Source: Micrococcales bacterium KH10 (GTDB lineage: Bacteria; Actinomycetota; Actinomycetes; Actinomycetales; Cellulomonadaceae). Taken from it: a stretch of DNA of 64,000 nucleotides. Below, piece after piece: positions 34,028 through 42,636 of this stretch. The stretch covers positions 930,001-994,000 of the forward strand of contig FZPE01000001.1 of the NCBI GenBank assembly GCA_900188465.1, in the 5' to 3' direction. A program made the position numbers and the translations under genes. Each line of letters starts with the position of its first letter. The stretch's first letter is position 1. A model generated the notes under the pieces. It worked only from the letters and a program-made list of their open reading frames with translations, had not been told where the DNA came from and searched no databases.

Positions 34028-35071
34028 ATGCAGCCCGTAACACGCGATCTATCGACATTGCCCAAAGCACATCTGCATCTGCATTTCACCGGGTCGATGC
34101 TGCCGGAGACACTGCACGACCTCGCTGAACTTCACGATATCCGGTTGCCGCAGGCGCTGTTGAGCAATGAGCCACTTCGTGTGCCGGCGGATCAACGCGG
34201 CTGGTTCCGATTTCAACGCCTCTACACCGCAGCGCGGGCATGTGTGCGCACCGAATCGGATATGCGGCGCATCGTGGACGAGGCAGTAGCCGCCGACCGA
34301 TCCGAAGGCGTGGGCCGACTAGAGATCCAGATCGACCCGACGTCCTATGCGGGGTGGTTAGGCGGGATCACCCCTACCCTCGAAATCGTGTTGGACGAGG
34401 CCCGCGCCGCTGCCGCTCGGCATCACGTCGATGTCGGTATCATCGTGGCGGCATCGCGCATCCGTCACCCCCTTGACGCACGCACTCTGGCGCGGTTGGC
34501 AGCCCATCACGCGGGTGATGGGCCCGGTGAGGTCATCGGCTTTGGTCTGTCCAATGATGAGCATGCCGGAAATACCGCTGAGTTCGCTCCTGCTTTTCGG
34601 ATTGCTGCCCGCGCTGACCTCGCACTGGTACCGCATGGAGGCGAACTGCGCGGACCGGACCATGTCGCCGAGGTGCTACGTCATCTCGGTCCCGACCGGA
34701 TTGGACACGGCATCAGACTCGCCGAGGATCCACGGCTGCTCGATGAGGTGGTGGCCCGCGGAATCGGGTTGGAGGTCTGCCCCACGTCCAATGTGGCACT
34801 GGGAGTCTTCGCCGATCTAGCCAGTGTGCCGGTAGAAACCCTGATCACGCACGGAGCACAGATCGCGCTGGGCGCCGATGACCCGCTGCTCTTCGCGAGT
34901 CGCCTTACCGATCAGTACCTGGGGCTGCGGCAGCTGGGATGGGATGACGCCACGTTGGCTGAGCTGGCGCGGTCATCCATCCGCATATCGCGGGCGAGCA
35001 GCATGGTGAAACAGCGATTGCTACAGGCGATCGACCAGTGGCTCGCCACACCGCCTGAGGTCACAGACTGA
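34028..35071 (+). CDS. add: Adenosine deaminase family protein
   Basis: This enzyme likely deaminates adenosine (or a related aminopurine) to inosine in purine salvage. The protein has 347 residues from the ATG at 34028; a GTG directly before it could also serve. Metal ligands are seen in KAHLHLHFTGS, the catalytic Glu in the PHGGE segment (HAGE in most homologues), RIGHGIRL and the terminal LGADDPLLF (usually TDDP). The deviations HGGE and GADDP suggest a subfamily member whose substrate may differ. Its 3' end overlaps murB by 11 nt in convergent orientation. Confidence 0.82.
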   Translation: MQPVTRDLSTLPKAHLHLHFTGSMLPETLHDLAELHDIRLPQALLSNEPLRVPADQRGWFRFQRLYTAARACVRTESDMRRIVDEAVAADRSEGVGRLEIQIDPTSYAGWLGGITPTLEIVLDEARAAAARHHVDVGIIVAASRIRHPLDARTLARLAAHHAGDGPGEVIGFGLSNDEHAGNTAEFAPAFRIAARADLALVPHGGELRGPDHVAEVLRHLGPDRIGHGIRLAEDPRLLDEVVARGIGLEVCPTSNVALGVFADLASVPVETLITHGAQIALGADDPLLFASRLTDQYLGLRQLGWDDATLAELARSSIRISRASSMVKQRLLQAIDQWLATPPEVTD

Positions 35072-36197
35072 CGCCGACCAGGACCGGTTCTGGCTCCAAG
35101 GTGATTCCGAAGCGCTCTTGAACGCCATGCCGCACGGTGCGAGCCAGATCCGCGATGTCACGAGCCGTTGCCATACCGCGGTTGGTAAGCGCCAGAGTGT
35201 GCCTGCTGGAGAGCCGGGCCGGGCTGTCTGGCCCGATGACGCCATATCCTTTGGAGAATCCAGCCTGTTCGATCAGCCACGCTGCCGACGTCTTCACCAC
35301 GTCCTCGCGGACCTCGCCCAGGCTGGGCGCCGTGGTGATGGCCGGACGAGCCGAACGCACCGGGTAGCGTGGCGCATCGGCAGGCAGTTGCCCCGCCAAT
35401 TCGACCGGCACAATCGGATTCGTGAAGAACGAGCCGGCACTCCAACGATCATGATCGGGATGCGCAGGGTCATCGAGCAGCATGCCCTTCTTGCCGCGCA
35501 ACTCCAAGACCGCTGCACGCACCTGATCGCCCGGCACCCGGTCCCCGACCTCGGCGCCGAGGTGGCGGGCAAGCTCGTTGTAGGCGATCGGGGCGCTCAA
35601 CGAGGCCAACCGCGTCTGAAACGCCACCGATAGCACCACATAGGCCGGGCTCGGATACCACGGTGCGCCTGGTAGTTGCGAGGTCACCGACATCGAACGC
35701 TTGAGCCTGGAGGTGCGGTAGTCAAAGCCGAGCTCACTTGCGGTCAGAGTGCGTACCGCCCCTTTGAGTCGGTCCCACACTCGAACTGAGGCGACCGCTC
35801 CGGCGACTTCCTGCCCATAGGCGCCGATATTCTGTACCGGCGCCGCCCCCACGGTTCCTGGAATGCCGGACAGTGCTTCAAGACCCACCCAGTCGTTCGC
35901 CACTGCGGCCTGGACCAGATCGTCCCACGAGTGTCCGGCGACCACCTCGAATGAAGCACCGCCGCACGCATCTTGACTGATCGGCGTAATGCCTTGACGC
36001 ATGTCTTTGACGACTGTTCCCGCGAAGCCCTCATCGGCGACGAGCAGGTTGGAGCCACCACCGAGAACGAGTAAGGGTGCGCCGTCCTGGTCTGCGGTTT
36101 GAATAGCGGCGATGAACTCGTCTTCGCTATGAACTTCCAGGTACGTTTCGGCGGCGCCGCCGACGCGGAAGGTGGTCAGGTCCTCGAATGCGGGCAT
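35061..36197 (-). CDS. murB: UDP-N-acetylenolpyruvoylglucosamine reductase
   Basis: MurB reduces UDP-GlcNAc-enolpyruvate to UDP-MurNAc with NADPH and FAD in peptidoglycan precursor synthesis. The 378-residue protein has TTFRVGG, the FAD-binding PLLVLGGGSNLLV, LEALSGIPGTVGAAPVQNIG, and the catalytic Ser region SAGSFFTNPIV. The length and the insert after GFDYRTSRLK match the actinobacterial long form. It lies downstream of the dehydratase gene pair with 9 nt between, so cotranscription is likely. Confidence 0.95.
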   Translation of the reverse strand: MPAFEDLTTFRVGGAAETYLEVHSEDEFIAAIQTADQDGAPLLVLGGGSNLLVADEGFAGTVVKDMRQGITPISQDACGGASFEVVAGHSWDDLVQAAVANDWVGLEALSGIPGTVGAAPVQNIGAYGQEVAGAVASVRVWDRLKGAVRTLTASELGFDYRTSRLKRSMSVTSQLPGAPWYPSPAYVVLSVAFQTRLASLSAPIAYNELARHLGAEVGDRVPGDQVRAAVLELRGKKGMLLDDPAHPDHDRWSAGSFFTNPIVPVELAGQLPADAPRYPVRSARPAITTAPSLGEVREDVVKTSAAWLIEQAGFSKGYGVIGPDSPARLSSRHTLALTNRGMATARDIADLARTVRHGVQERFGITLEPEPVLVGVSL

Positions 36198-36206
36198 GTG
36201 CCCACG

Positions 36207-36638
36207 TTAGCCGAGTCGTACGACGGCTTGTGCCTTAGTGAGCACTCGTGCACCGTCGAGTTGTACCGAAAGGTCGAATCGCGCAGTCTTGGCCTCGTCG
36301 TCGATAGCGCCGACCGTGCAGGTCACGTCCAAGGTCACTGAACCGGTGGCGGGCACAGGAACCGGACGGGTAAAACGAGTTTGGTAGTCGATGATGGCAG
36401 TGGGGTCGTCCAGCCAGGATTCGAGCACCGATACTGCCGCGCCCATGGTGAACATACCGTGTGCGATGACGCCGGGCAGACCTACGTCGGTGGCGATCTG
36501 GTCTGACCAGTGAATCGTGTTGAAGTCGCCGCTGGCACCGGCGTACCGGATCAGACGTCCTCGATCGACCTCAATGGCGGATTCGGTGACGACATCGCCG
36601 ACCGCGAGGGTCTTCAGATCAGGATTGCTCATCGTCAT
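36207..36638 (-). CDS. MaoC-family (R)-hydratase, HadB-like
   Basis: This hot-dog-fold hydratase/dehydratase has 143 residues. The catalytic signature ASGDFNTIHWSDQIATDVGLPGVIAHGMFT contains the Asp and His of the MaoC family. With the preceding HadA-like gene it parallels HadA-HadB of mycobacteria, which dehydrate 3-hydroxyacyl chains, and the order rpmG-hadA-hadB is the same. This organism shows no mycolate genes here, so the acyl substrate is unknown. It overlaps the upstream gene by 4 nt, implying a heterodimer. Confidence 0.85.
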   Translation of the reverse strand: MTMSNPDLKTLAVGDVVTESAIEVDRGRLIRYAGASGDFNTIHWSDQIATDVGLPGVIAHGMFTMGAAVSVLESWLDDPTAIIDYQTRFTRPVPVPATGSVTLDVTCTVGAIDDEAKTARFDLSVQLDGARVLTKAQAVVRLG

Positions 36639-37090
36639 TCACCCCTGACGGCGAGGGTCGAATAGACCGAAACGATCAATTCGCCCGCTTCGCCGGCGTC
36701 ATTGAGTGCGTGGATGTCACAACGGGTGGACACCATTGCCAATCCGGCACGTTCCTTGATCGACTCCACGGTGAGCACGGTGAGCACTTCCTCACCCGCG
36801 ACGAGCGGACGATTGTGCACGAAGCGTTCGTCGGCGTGCACCACGCGGGAGAAGTCAATGCCAGCAGCAGGATCCTCAATGAGTTGGGCCTCTGCTTGCT
36901 GCGCGATGATGACCGCGAACGTGGTTGGCGCTACCAGGTCGGAAAAGCCTGCTGCCTGGGCAGCAGCCAGGTCGTGGTGAACCTCGCGGGTCGCTCCGAC
37001 AGCGCCGGAGAACTCGCGAACCTTCTCCCTGCCAACCTGGTAGGGACCGAAGGGCGGGTAGACCCTTCCCGAGGAGTTAACGTCGACCAC
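36635..37090 (-). CDS. MaoC-like N-terminal domain dehydratase subunit, HadA-like
   Basis: This 151-residue hot-dog protein is of the FAS1-type dehydratase N-terminal class. It has GRVYPPFGPYQVGREKVREF at the start, HADERFVHNRPLVAGEEV in the middle and no catalytic Asp/His pair of the MaoC type, as expected for the non-catalytic, substrate-holding partner. The start is a GTG, 18 nt after rpmG. The 4-nt overlap with the HadB-like gene supports a heterodimer. Confidence 0.83.
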   Translation of the reverse strand: MVDVNSSGRVYPPFGPYQVGREKVREFSGAVGATREVHHDLAAAQAAGFSDLVAPTTFAVIIAQQAEAQLIEDPAAGIDFSRVVHADERFVHNRPLVAGEEVLTVLTVESIKERAGLAMVSTRCDIHALNDAGEAGELIVSVYSTLAVRGE

Positions 37091-37108
37091 GGCGGTGCGT
37101 CAGCTGAA

Positions 37109-37279
37109 TCAGCGGGTCTCGCGGTGCTGGGTCTTGCGGCCGCAACGTGGGCAGAACTTCGCCAGTTCCAGGCGGTCTGGGTCGTTACGACGGTTCTTCT
37201 TGGTGATGTAGTTGCGCTCTTTACAGTCGACGCATGCCATTGTGATCTTTGGGCGAACGTCAGAAGACTTGCTAGCCAC
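37109..37279 (-). CDS. rpmG: 50S ribosomal protein L33 (zinc-binding type)
   Basis: This small 50S protein has 56 residues from the GTG at 37279, which gives [13 protein letters not shown] as in homologues; a GTG four codons upstream is possible. Two CxxC pairs (CVDC and CPRC) form the zinc ribbon, so this is the Cys-containing version that depends on zinc. It is followed by the HadA/HadB-like genes and lies downstream of tRNA-Met, a conserved actinobacterial order. Confidence 0.95.
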   Translation of the reverse strand: MASKSSDVRPKITMACVDCKERNYITKKNRRNDPDRLELAKFCPRCGRKTQHRETR

Positions 37280-37401
37280 GGTAGTTGCCACCTCTCGCGC
37301 CTTACGGCGCTCCTTCAGTCGAGTCCAGCGGCACTACCGCGCCGAAGACGGTTCTTGTTGCACATGCCGCCGGTCGAGCACGTGCCTGTTCTGTTCAGTG
37401 C

Positions 37402-37478
37402 TGGTAGCGGGGGCGGGGCTCGAACCCGCGACCTCACGATTATGAGCCGTGCGCTCTAACCAGCTGAGCTACCCCGCC
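37402..37478 (-). tRNA. trnM: tRNA-Met (anticodon CAT)
   Basis: The minus-strand cloverleaf has acceptor GGCGGGG with CCCCGCT, anticodon loop CTCATAA and T-loop TTCGAGC. The 3' CCA is encoded (37402-37404). A paired (G-U) first acceptor position fits an elongator tRNA-Met rather than the initiator. Confidence 0.94.
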
Positions 37479-37571
37479 GCATCCTTGCACCGGCACCACC
37501 TCGTGTTACCACGCCGGTGCCGCCACTTGGTGTCACACTACCGCCCATTTTAGGCGTTTGTGCATCACCAG

Positions 37572-37643
37572 AGCCCCCGATGGGAATCGGACCCATGACC
37601 TCAGTCTTACCAAGACTGCGCTCTACCACTGAGCTACGGGGGC
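37572..37643 (-). tRNA. trnT: tRNA-Thr (anticodon GGT)
   Basis: The minus-strand cloverleaf has acceptor GCCCCCG/CGGGGGC, anticodon stem-loop CAGTC-TTGGTAA-GACTG and T-loop TCCGATT. CCA is not encoded. It lies upstream of tRNA-Met. Confidence 0.95.
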
Positions 37644-37775
37644 AGCGCGGACTACAGTACCGCATTTGTGCACCGAAAACGAAACCGGCTTCGTTTCAAG
37701 TTCCCTGACCGCACCGGCATCAATATGCGAGTGGCATCTCGATCCTCGTCGCAGTTCACAATGGAACTTCATGCG

Positions 37776-37857
37776 TGGCGGGTGAGGGATTCGAACCCCC
37801 GTAGCATGACGCGGCTGATTTACAGTCAGCTCCCTTTGGCCGCTCGGGCAACCCGCC
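37776..37857 (-). tRNA. trnY: tRNA-Tyr (anticodon GTA)
   Basis: The minus-strand sequence of 82 nt has acceptor GGCGGGT/ACCCGCC, anticodon loop CTGTAAA, a long variable arm as required for this class II tRNA, and T-loop TTCGAAT. CCA is not encoded. Confidence 0.95.
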
Positions 37858-38003
37858 TTGCCCGTTACCGGGCGCACCCACTTTACAAGGTGATTCGCCA
37901 GTTACGAAATCGGGTGCGGGCGACCTGGGTTAGACCAGCACGATCTGGTTGCCTATGGTGGTTACCAAACATTGTTATTTCTACGCAGCGAGGAGCCCTA
38001 GCC

Positions 38004-38498
38004 ATGGCAGATTCTTCATTCGACATCGTCAGCAAGGTTGATCGTCAAGAGGTCGACAACGCGCTCAACCAGGCTGCCAAAGAGGTCTCACAGCGTTATG
38101 ACTTCCGGAACGTGGGCGCTTCAATCGCTTGGAGCGGCGACAATATCGCGCTTGCGGCGAACTCTGCCGAACGGGTCCTGGCGATTCTCGATGTATTCGA
38201 ATCCAAGTTGATCAAGCGCGGGATCTCCCTCAAAGCCCTCGAAGTCGGAGATCGCGAACCGAAACCGTCTGGCAAGGAATACCGCCTTGAGGCCGGGATC
38301 AAGGAAGGGCTCAGCGGCGAGGCCGCGAAGAAGATCACCAAAATCATCCGTGAAGAAGGACCGAAGGGCGTCAAGACGCAGATCACCGGCGACGAGGTGC
38401 GCGTCTCGTCCAAGTCCCGCGATGCCCTGCAAGATGTCATCGGTTTGCTCAAGGGATCCGACCTGGATGTGGCGTTGCAGTTCGTGAACTACCGGTGA
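38004..38498 (+). CDS. YajQ family nucleotide-binding protein (DUF520)
   Basis: This cytoplasmic protein has 164 residues. It starts [20 protein letters not shown] at an ATG with GAGGAG upstream and has the tandem ferredoxin-like folds of the family (RYDFRNVG, and [19 protein letters not shown]). Some YajQ proteins bind cyclic di-GMP or affect transcription; the role in actinobacteria is not settled. It is a single plus-strand gene between tRNA-Tyr and a small membrane protein gene. Confidence 0.93.
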   Translation: MADSSFDIVSKVDRQEVDNALNQAAKEVSQRYDFRNVGASIAWSGDNIALAANSAERVLAILDVFESKLIKRGISLKALEVGDREPKPSGKEYRLEAGIKEGLSGEAAKKITKIIREEGPKGVKTQITGDEVRVSSKSRDALQDVIGLLKGSDLDVALQFVNYR

Positions 38499-38530
38499 CG
38501 GTTTAATGTGCGCACGCCTGTCCGGGCTAG

Positions 38531-38884
38531 TTAGCCCGCTTCCGGCTTGTCCTGTGGCTTATTTTTAGCCGTGGGCCGCACCACGATGCTCAGCGGCGTG
38601 CCATCAGCGGAGTACTCCATCTTGAGAGCATCCGATTCCCATTTCCGGTCGCCCGGCACGGGCGCCTCAATAGGTGTGCGACGTTGCCGTTCGAGCTCTA
38701 GGTTGGCGTTGTGCTGAGCAGGATTGAAGGCTTCGTCGATGCCGCCGAAGATTCCGCCCCCGCCCGACGTGCCGTTCTCGTCCGGCTGAGCGAACAACCT
38801 GATGGCGATGACGAGCACGACAATGAGCCCGATCGCAGTTCCGACCCAGATCGCCACGGTGCCCAGCCATTCCATACCCGTCAT
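38531..38884 (-). CDS. Small single-pass membrane protein of unknown function
   Basis: I do not recognise this 117-residue protein. It has one N-terminal membrane helix (LGTVAIWVGTAIGLIVVLVIAIRLF), a Gly-rich hinge with GGGGIFGGIDEAF, and a cytoplasmic, charged tail ending KNKPQDKPEAG. The segment FNPAQHNANLELERQRRT is seen after the hinge. Convergent with yajQ. A 66-nt hairpin repeat lies 54 nt upstream of its start. Confidence 0.7.
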   Translation of the reverse strand: MTGMEWLGTVAIWVGTAIGLIVVLVIAIRLFAQPDENGTSGGGGIFGGIDEAFNPAQHNANLELERQRRTPIEAPVPGDRKWESDALKMEYSADGTPLSIVVRPTAKNKPQDKPEAG

Positions 38885-38938
38885 TGTCGCACCCCAACGA
38901 AGACCTGCTCATCGAACCCTGCGCACCAATCCCTGCTA

Positions 38939-39004
38939 TTGCCGCAGGAAAACTTTCCAGTTGCTGGGAAACAAACCGTCGACACGGAAGAAAACCGGCG
39001 GCAA
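38939..39004 (+). repeat. 66-nt intergenic hairpin repeat, copy 2
   Basis: This copy has the same length and layout as 22001-22066: it begins TTGCCGCAGG, holds AAACAAACCGTCGACAC at the centre and ends GGCGGCAA. Outer stem TTGCCGC/GCGGCAA is perfect here, whereas copy 1 has other paired bases. It lies between the htpX stop and the small membrane protein gene. Confidence 0.75.
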
Positions 39005-39027
39005 TGACCCCCGGCGCGTGGGTGGGT

Positions 39028-39927
39028 CTAGTAGTACGTCACCCCGCCGTAGCCGGGGCCTCGTCCTGCCATTGCCTCAAGCCGTGCCACACGCTCAGCC
39101 ATCGGCGGGTGGGTTGACATCAGCCGCTTCCCGGCACCGCGGAACGGGTTCGCGATCATCAGGTGAGAGACATTCTCCAAATTGGGCGTGTCCGGCAGCG
39201 GAGCACGCTGAGTGCCATCTTCAAGTTTGCGCAGTGCACTGGCTAATGCCAGTGGGTCTCCGGTCAGCCGGGCGCCATCTTCGTCGGCATCGAATTCGCG
39301 GGTCCGGGAAATAGCCAGTTGGATGATCGACGCGGCAATCGGCGCCAGCAGCGCGATGAGAATGCCTGCGAGCGGGTTGACGCTATTGCGATCCCGGCCG
39401 CCTCCGAAGAACATCAAAAACTGGGCGACAGTCGAGATGACACCCGCGATTGCCGAAGCGACCGAAGCTGTCAGAATGTCCCTGTTGTAGACATGCATCA
39501 GCTCGTGACCAAGCACCCCGCGCAGCTCGCGCTCGTCCAGCAGCCGCAAGATGCCTTCGGTGCAGCACACAGCGGCATTTTGTGGATTACGGCCCGTAGC
39601 GAAGGCATTCGGGGCCGCGGTCGGCGAAACATACAACTTCGGCATCGGCTGATTCGCTTGAGTGCTCAGTTCACGCACGATGCGATACATCGCCGGCTGT
39701 TCCTGTTCGGTCACCGGACGGGCCTGCATCGAGCGCAGCGCGATCGAAGCAGAGTTCCAGTACCCCAGAGCCGTGCTGAACAAACCGACCGCACAGAACA
39801 CCACGAGCAGCGTTGCCGAGCCGTCTCCGACCAGCGCCCAGATACCCAGAAGGACCGCCCACATGCCGCCAAAGAGCAGCGCGGTCTTCAGCCCGTTGTT
39901 ATGCCGGGTCGATAAAGGTGCGGACAC
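39028..39927 (-). CDS. htpX: Zinc metalloprotease HtpX-type
   Basis: This membrane-bound M48 peptidase takes part in membrane protein quality control. The 299-residue protein has two N-terminal membrane helices, the zinc motif GHELMHV, two further hydrophobic segments and the third ligand in [10 protein letters not shown]. The start is a GTG with AAGGGG upstream. The last ten residues are Gly- and Tyr-rich ([12 protein letters not shown]). Confidence 0.95.
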   Translation of the reverse strand: MSAPLSTRHNNGLKTALLFGGMWAVLLGIWALVGDGSATLLVVFCAVGLFSTALGYWNSASIALRSMQARPVTEQEQPAMYRIVRELSTQANQPMPKLYVSPTAAPNAFATGRNPQNAAVCCTEGILRLLDERELRGVLGHELMHVYNRDILTASVASAIAGVISTVAQFLMFFGGGRDRNSVNPLAGILIALLAPIAASIIQLAISRTREFDADEDGARLTGDPLALASALRKLEDGTQRAPLPDTPNLENVSHLMIANPFRGAGKRLMSTHPPMAERVARLEAMAGRGPGYGGVTYY

Positions 39928-40017
39928 AGCAGATCACCCCTTGCTTCACACGGTTGTCACAACCACTAGAAAGCGAGGATAGGGCACCTACCTGTGCTAA
40001 CGATTGGAAGGCTTGAG

Positions 40018-41391
40018 CTATGCCTTCACAGCCCGCGCCGCATTGATCATCTCGTCACGAGTGGTCACCTTGATGCGCTCGCGCCCTTGGGCCTCGCCCA
40101 ATGAACGCTCGAAGGCGTCGAGTTGCAACCAGTCGTCCCACTTCAGGTATGGAATCTCACGCGATTCGAGCAACTCGACGATGTCATCGGGGCTTCCCTT
40201 AGGAGCCGTCGGCAATGACTCGACGTCAGCGACCAAGTTCGCAATCGTCTCCGAGGCATCCGACTTCGTCGAACCGATTAGTCCGACCGGGCCGCGCTTG
40301 ATCCATCCCGATGCGTACAGTCCGCTCACAGGCGCGCCTGACTCGTCCACGACTCGTCCCGCAACGTTACGGATCACGCCACGCTCCGGGTCAAACGGCA
40401 CGTCGGCAACTGGCGAACCGAAGTAGCCGACGGCGCGGTAAACCGCTTGCACCGGCCAGTCTGTGAACTTTCCAGTACCGCTGACGGTACCGTCACCGTT
40501 CAACGTGGTGCGTTCAGTGCGGAACGCGTCCACGCGGCCGTCGCCGTCAGTGTCGACGAGCTCCGCAGGCGCTGCGAGGAAGTGCAGGTGCAGGCGACGC
40601 GACGCCGACTGGGTGGCGGGGTCGACCAGCGTCCAGTCGGTCAAGGTCTTGACCACCTGCTTGACCTGGTTGGAACCTTGAATCGCGGCCATAGAGCCTT
40701 CGTCGAATTCGAAGTCCTCTGGGTAGACCACGATGTCGACGTCAGGCACGTGACCGAGTTCGCGCAGCTCTAGCGGCGAGAACTTCGCCTGTGCTGGACC
40801 GCGGCGTGCAAAGACATGGACGTCGGTCACAGGGGAAGACTTGAGGGCCTGGTAGACGTGCTCGGGGATCTCAGTGGTCAACAGGTCGTCGGCATGTTTC
40901 GCGAGAATGCGAGCAATGTCGAGTGCAACGTTTCCGGCTCCGATGACTGCGACTTGTTGCGCATCGAGCGGCCAGGTCTGCGGGTAGTCCGGATGCGCGT
41001 CATACCAGGACACGAAGTCGGCCGCACCGTAGGAGCCAGCCAGGTCGATTCCGGGAATGTTCAGCGCAGCATCTTCGATCGCGCCAGTGGTGAAGATCAC
41101 AGCGTCATAGTGCTCCTGAAGGTCGGCGACTGAGACGTCGGTACCCACGTTCACGTTGGAGATCAAGCGGATGTCACCGCGATCGAGCACCTTGTGCAAC
41201 GCATTGATGATCTGTTTGATGCGCGGGTGATCAGGGGCGACACCGTAACGCACGAGCCCGAACGGTGCAGGGAGCCGTTCGAACAGGTCGATAGAGACCT
41301 CCACGTCCGTTTTCGACAGGATATCCGCGGCGTAGATACCCGCGGGACCCGCACCGATTACAGCTACGCGAACAGGACGATTTGTCGTCAC
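40018..41391 (-). CDS. fprA: Ferredoxin/adrenodoxin-type NADP reductase, FprA-like
   Basis: This FAD enzyme moves electrons between NADPH and ferredoxin. I start it at the GTG at 41391 (TTNRPVRVAVIG), since TGGAGG lies 6 nt upstream; a longer reading frame to 41430 is less likely. It has FAD motif VIGAGPAGIYAADIL at the N terminus, NADP motif VIGAGNVALDIARIL, and the C-terminal GLYASGWIKRGPVGLIGSTK. The 457-residue length matches mycobacterial FprA. No ferredoxin gene is adjacent. Confidence 0.93.
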   Translation of the reverse strand: MTTNRPVRVAVIGAGPAGIYAADILSKTDVEVSIDLFERLPAPFGLVRYGVAPDHPRIKQIINALHKVLDRGDIRLISNVNVGTDVSVADLQEHYDAVIFTTGAIEDAALNIPGIDLAGSYGAADFVSWYDAHPDYPQTWPLDAQQVAVIGAGNVALDIARILAKHADDLLTTEIPEHVYQALKSSPVTDVHVFARRGPAQAKFSPLELRELGHVPDVDIVVYPEDFEFDEGSMAAIQGSNQVKQVVKTLTDWTLVDPATQSASRRLHLHFLAAPAELVDTDGDGRVDAFRTERTTLNGDGTVSGTGKFTDWPVQAVYRAVGYFGSPVADVPFDPERGVIRNVAGRVVDESGAPVSGLYASGWIKRGPVGLIGSTKSDASETIANLVADVESLPTAPKGSPDDIVELLESREIPYLKWDDWLQLDAFERSLGEAQGRERIKVTTRDEMINAARAVKA

Positions 41392-41616
41392 GTCAGTCCT
41401 CCAGACTTTCGCTTTCCAGCCAGCACTCAATTTCCATCATCCCACTGGCGCGGGGCGAAAAGCCCGGCATCTGGCCCTCAATGATCGTTGCCCCAGTGGC
41501 AGTTATGTCGCCGGTGACGCTAGCACAGGCCAATTGGCGTTTCTAAGTGCGGTCCAGGGGACGAGACAGATCGCTTGACAAAGTCGCCGCGATCATCGGA
41601 CTCGCCGCGATCAGAT

Positions 41617-41660
41617 GGTTTCGACCGGCTCAACCAGCAACGGTCTCGACTTGCTCAACC
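41617..41660 (+). repeat. Two tandem 19-bp GGTTTCGAC..GCTCAACC units
   Basis: GGTTTCGACCGGCTCAACC (41617-41635) and GGTCTCGACTTGCTCAACC (41642-41660) match at 16 of 19 positions. The units resemble the common intergenic repeat of the type GGTTTCGAC..GCTCAACC found throughout many actinobacterial genomes. They are preceded by two copies of TCGCCGCGATCA. They lie just past the FHA gene stop; a transcription end or insertion role is possible. Confidence 0.55.
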
Positions 41661-41670
41661 GACGACTGGA

Positions 41671-42636
41671 CTAACGGATGACGAAGTTGGCGCCTTCGCC
41701 GATCTCGATCACGGTGCCTACCGTCACCGGCATCGGAACCGCTGCTTGAATACGCGTCGGCTCCTGATCGGGAACCGTCACGTAGACACCGTTGGTCGAG
41801 TCGAGATCGGTGACGAAGATGTGCTCCCCCGCCTGCCACACTTGGACGTGGGTGCGAGATATGTCCCGTTGTGGTGAGTCGAAAGTGACCAGCCGCGGCA
41901 ACGCATCGCCGATCGCGCGTGAAGCGATCGGGGCTCGTCCCATCAACACCGGGCGGTCAAGCGGAACGACGAGCCCGGTCGCCAGGACCACACTGCGAAC
42001 GTCTCCGCTGCTTCCATCCGCAGCCGCCTCAGCGCCCTCGTCCTGGCCGAGGTCCACACCACCGACATCTTGGAAGTCATCGGCAGGACTGCGGTCCACA
42101 CCCTGTCGTGCAGCCCGGATCGATTCGGCTAACACCGTCGCGTCGAGGGCTTCAAGGTCCAGTTCGCCGTCAGTAGCGGTCTCCAGCGGCGGTTCGGGTG
42201 GCATCGAGACGATCGACGTGACCTGGGCCGCGCCTACGAGGCCAGACTCGACCTGCCAGCCTTCACCCAACCGCGCGGTCTCACCCGCCAGCATCGCGGT
42301 GACCCGCATGGCACCGTCGAGGCGGCGACGTTCCAACTCGCCCGACGCACTCGCTATCGTGACGATCTCGCCATCGGAGTCCTGCAGTTCGATACGGGCG
42401 TCACCTCGGACCGCGACTTCGATCTGCCGTCCGACGACAGCGACGTTGGCGAACGCGATGTCGGTGTGACCGAAGTGATCGAGAATCGCGATGATGGCGT
42501 CGGAGACCATGGTGCGCAAAGTGCGCTGCCACAGTACCGCTGCAGCCTCGTCACTGATTCCGGTCGCTACAACGACGACTCCGTTGGGCCGGATCACAGC
42601 GGCGCCTTCACCCGCGATGTACCTGCTATTGAGCAT
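41671..42636 (-). CDS. FHA-domain protein with N-terminal unknown region
   Basis: This phosphothreonine-reader protein has 321 residues. The first 145 or so residues form an alpha/beta region of unknown family (GVVVVATGISDEAAAVLWQRTL), followed by an acidic linker with about 20% Asp/Glu. The C-terminal FHA domain has the core RDISRTHVQVW and DLDSTNGVYV. There is no membrane segment. Its start lies within the 3' end of the upstream FHA gene (11-nt overlap), so the two are cotranscribed and probably work together. The partner phosphoprotein is unknown; a repeat protein with suitable threonines is encoded at 56719-57483. Confidence 0.88.
   Translation of the reverse strand: MLNSRYIAGEGAAVIRPNGVVVVATGISDEAAAVLWQRTLRTMVSDAIIAILDHFGHTDIAFANVAVVGRQIEVAVRGDARIELQDSDGEIVTIASASGELERRRLDGAMRVTAMLAGETARLGEGWQVESGLVGAAQVTSIVSMPPEPPLETATDGELDLEALDATVLAESIRAARQGVDRSPADDFQDVGGVDLGQDEGAEAAADGSSGDVRSVVLATGLVVPLDRPVLMGRAPIASRAIGDALPRLVTFDSPQRDISRTHVQVWQAGEHIFVTDLDSTNGVYVTVPDQEPTRIQAAVPMPVTVGTVIEIGEGANFVIR

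Noticed and set aside
34028-35071. Adenosine deaminase as a broken gene because of altered motifs (HGGE, GADDP)
   Set aside because: The frame is intact, the catalytic Glu and metal ligands remain, and the changes are conservative; more likely a subfamily.
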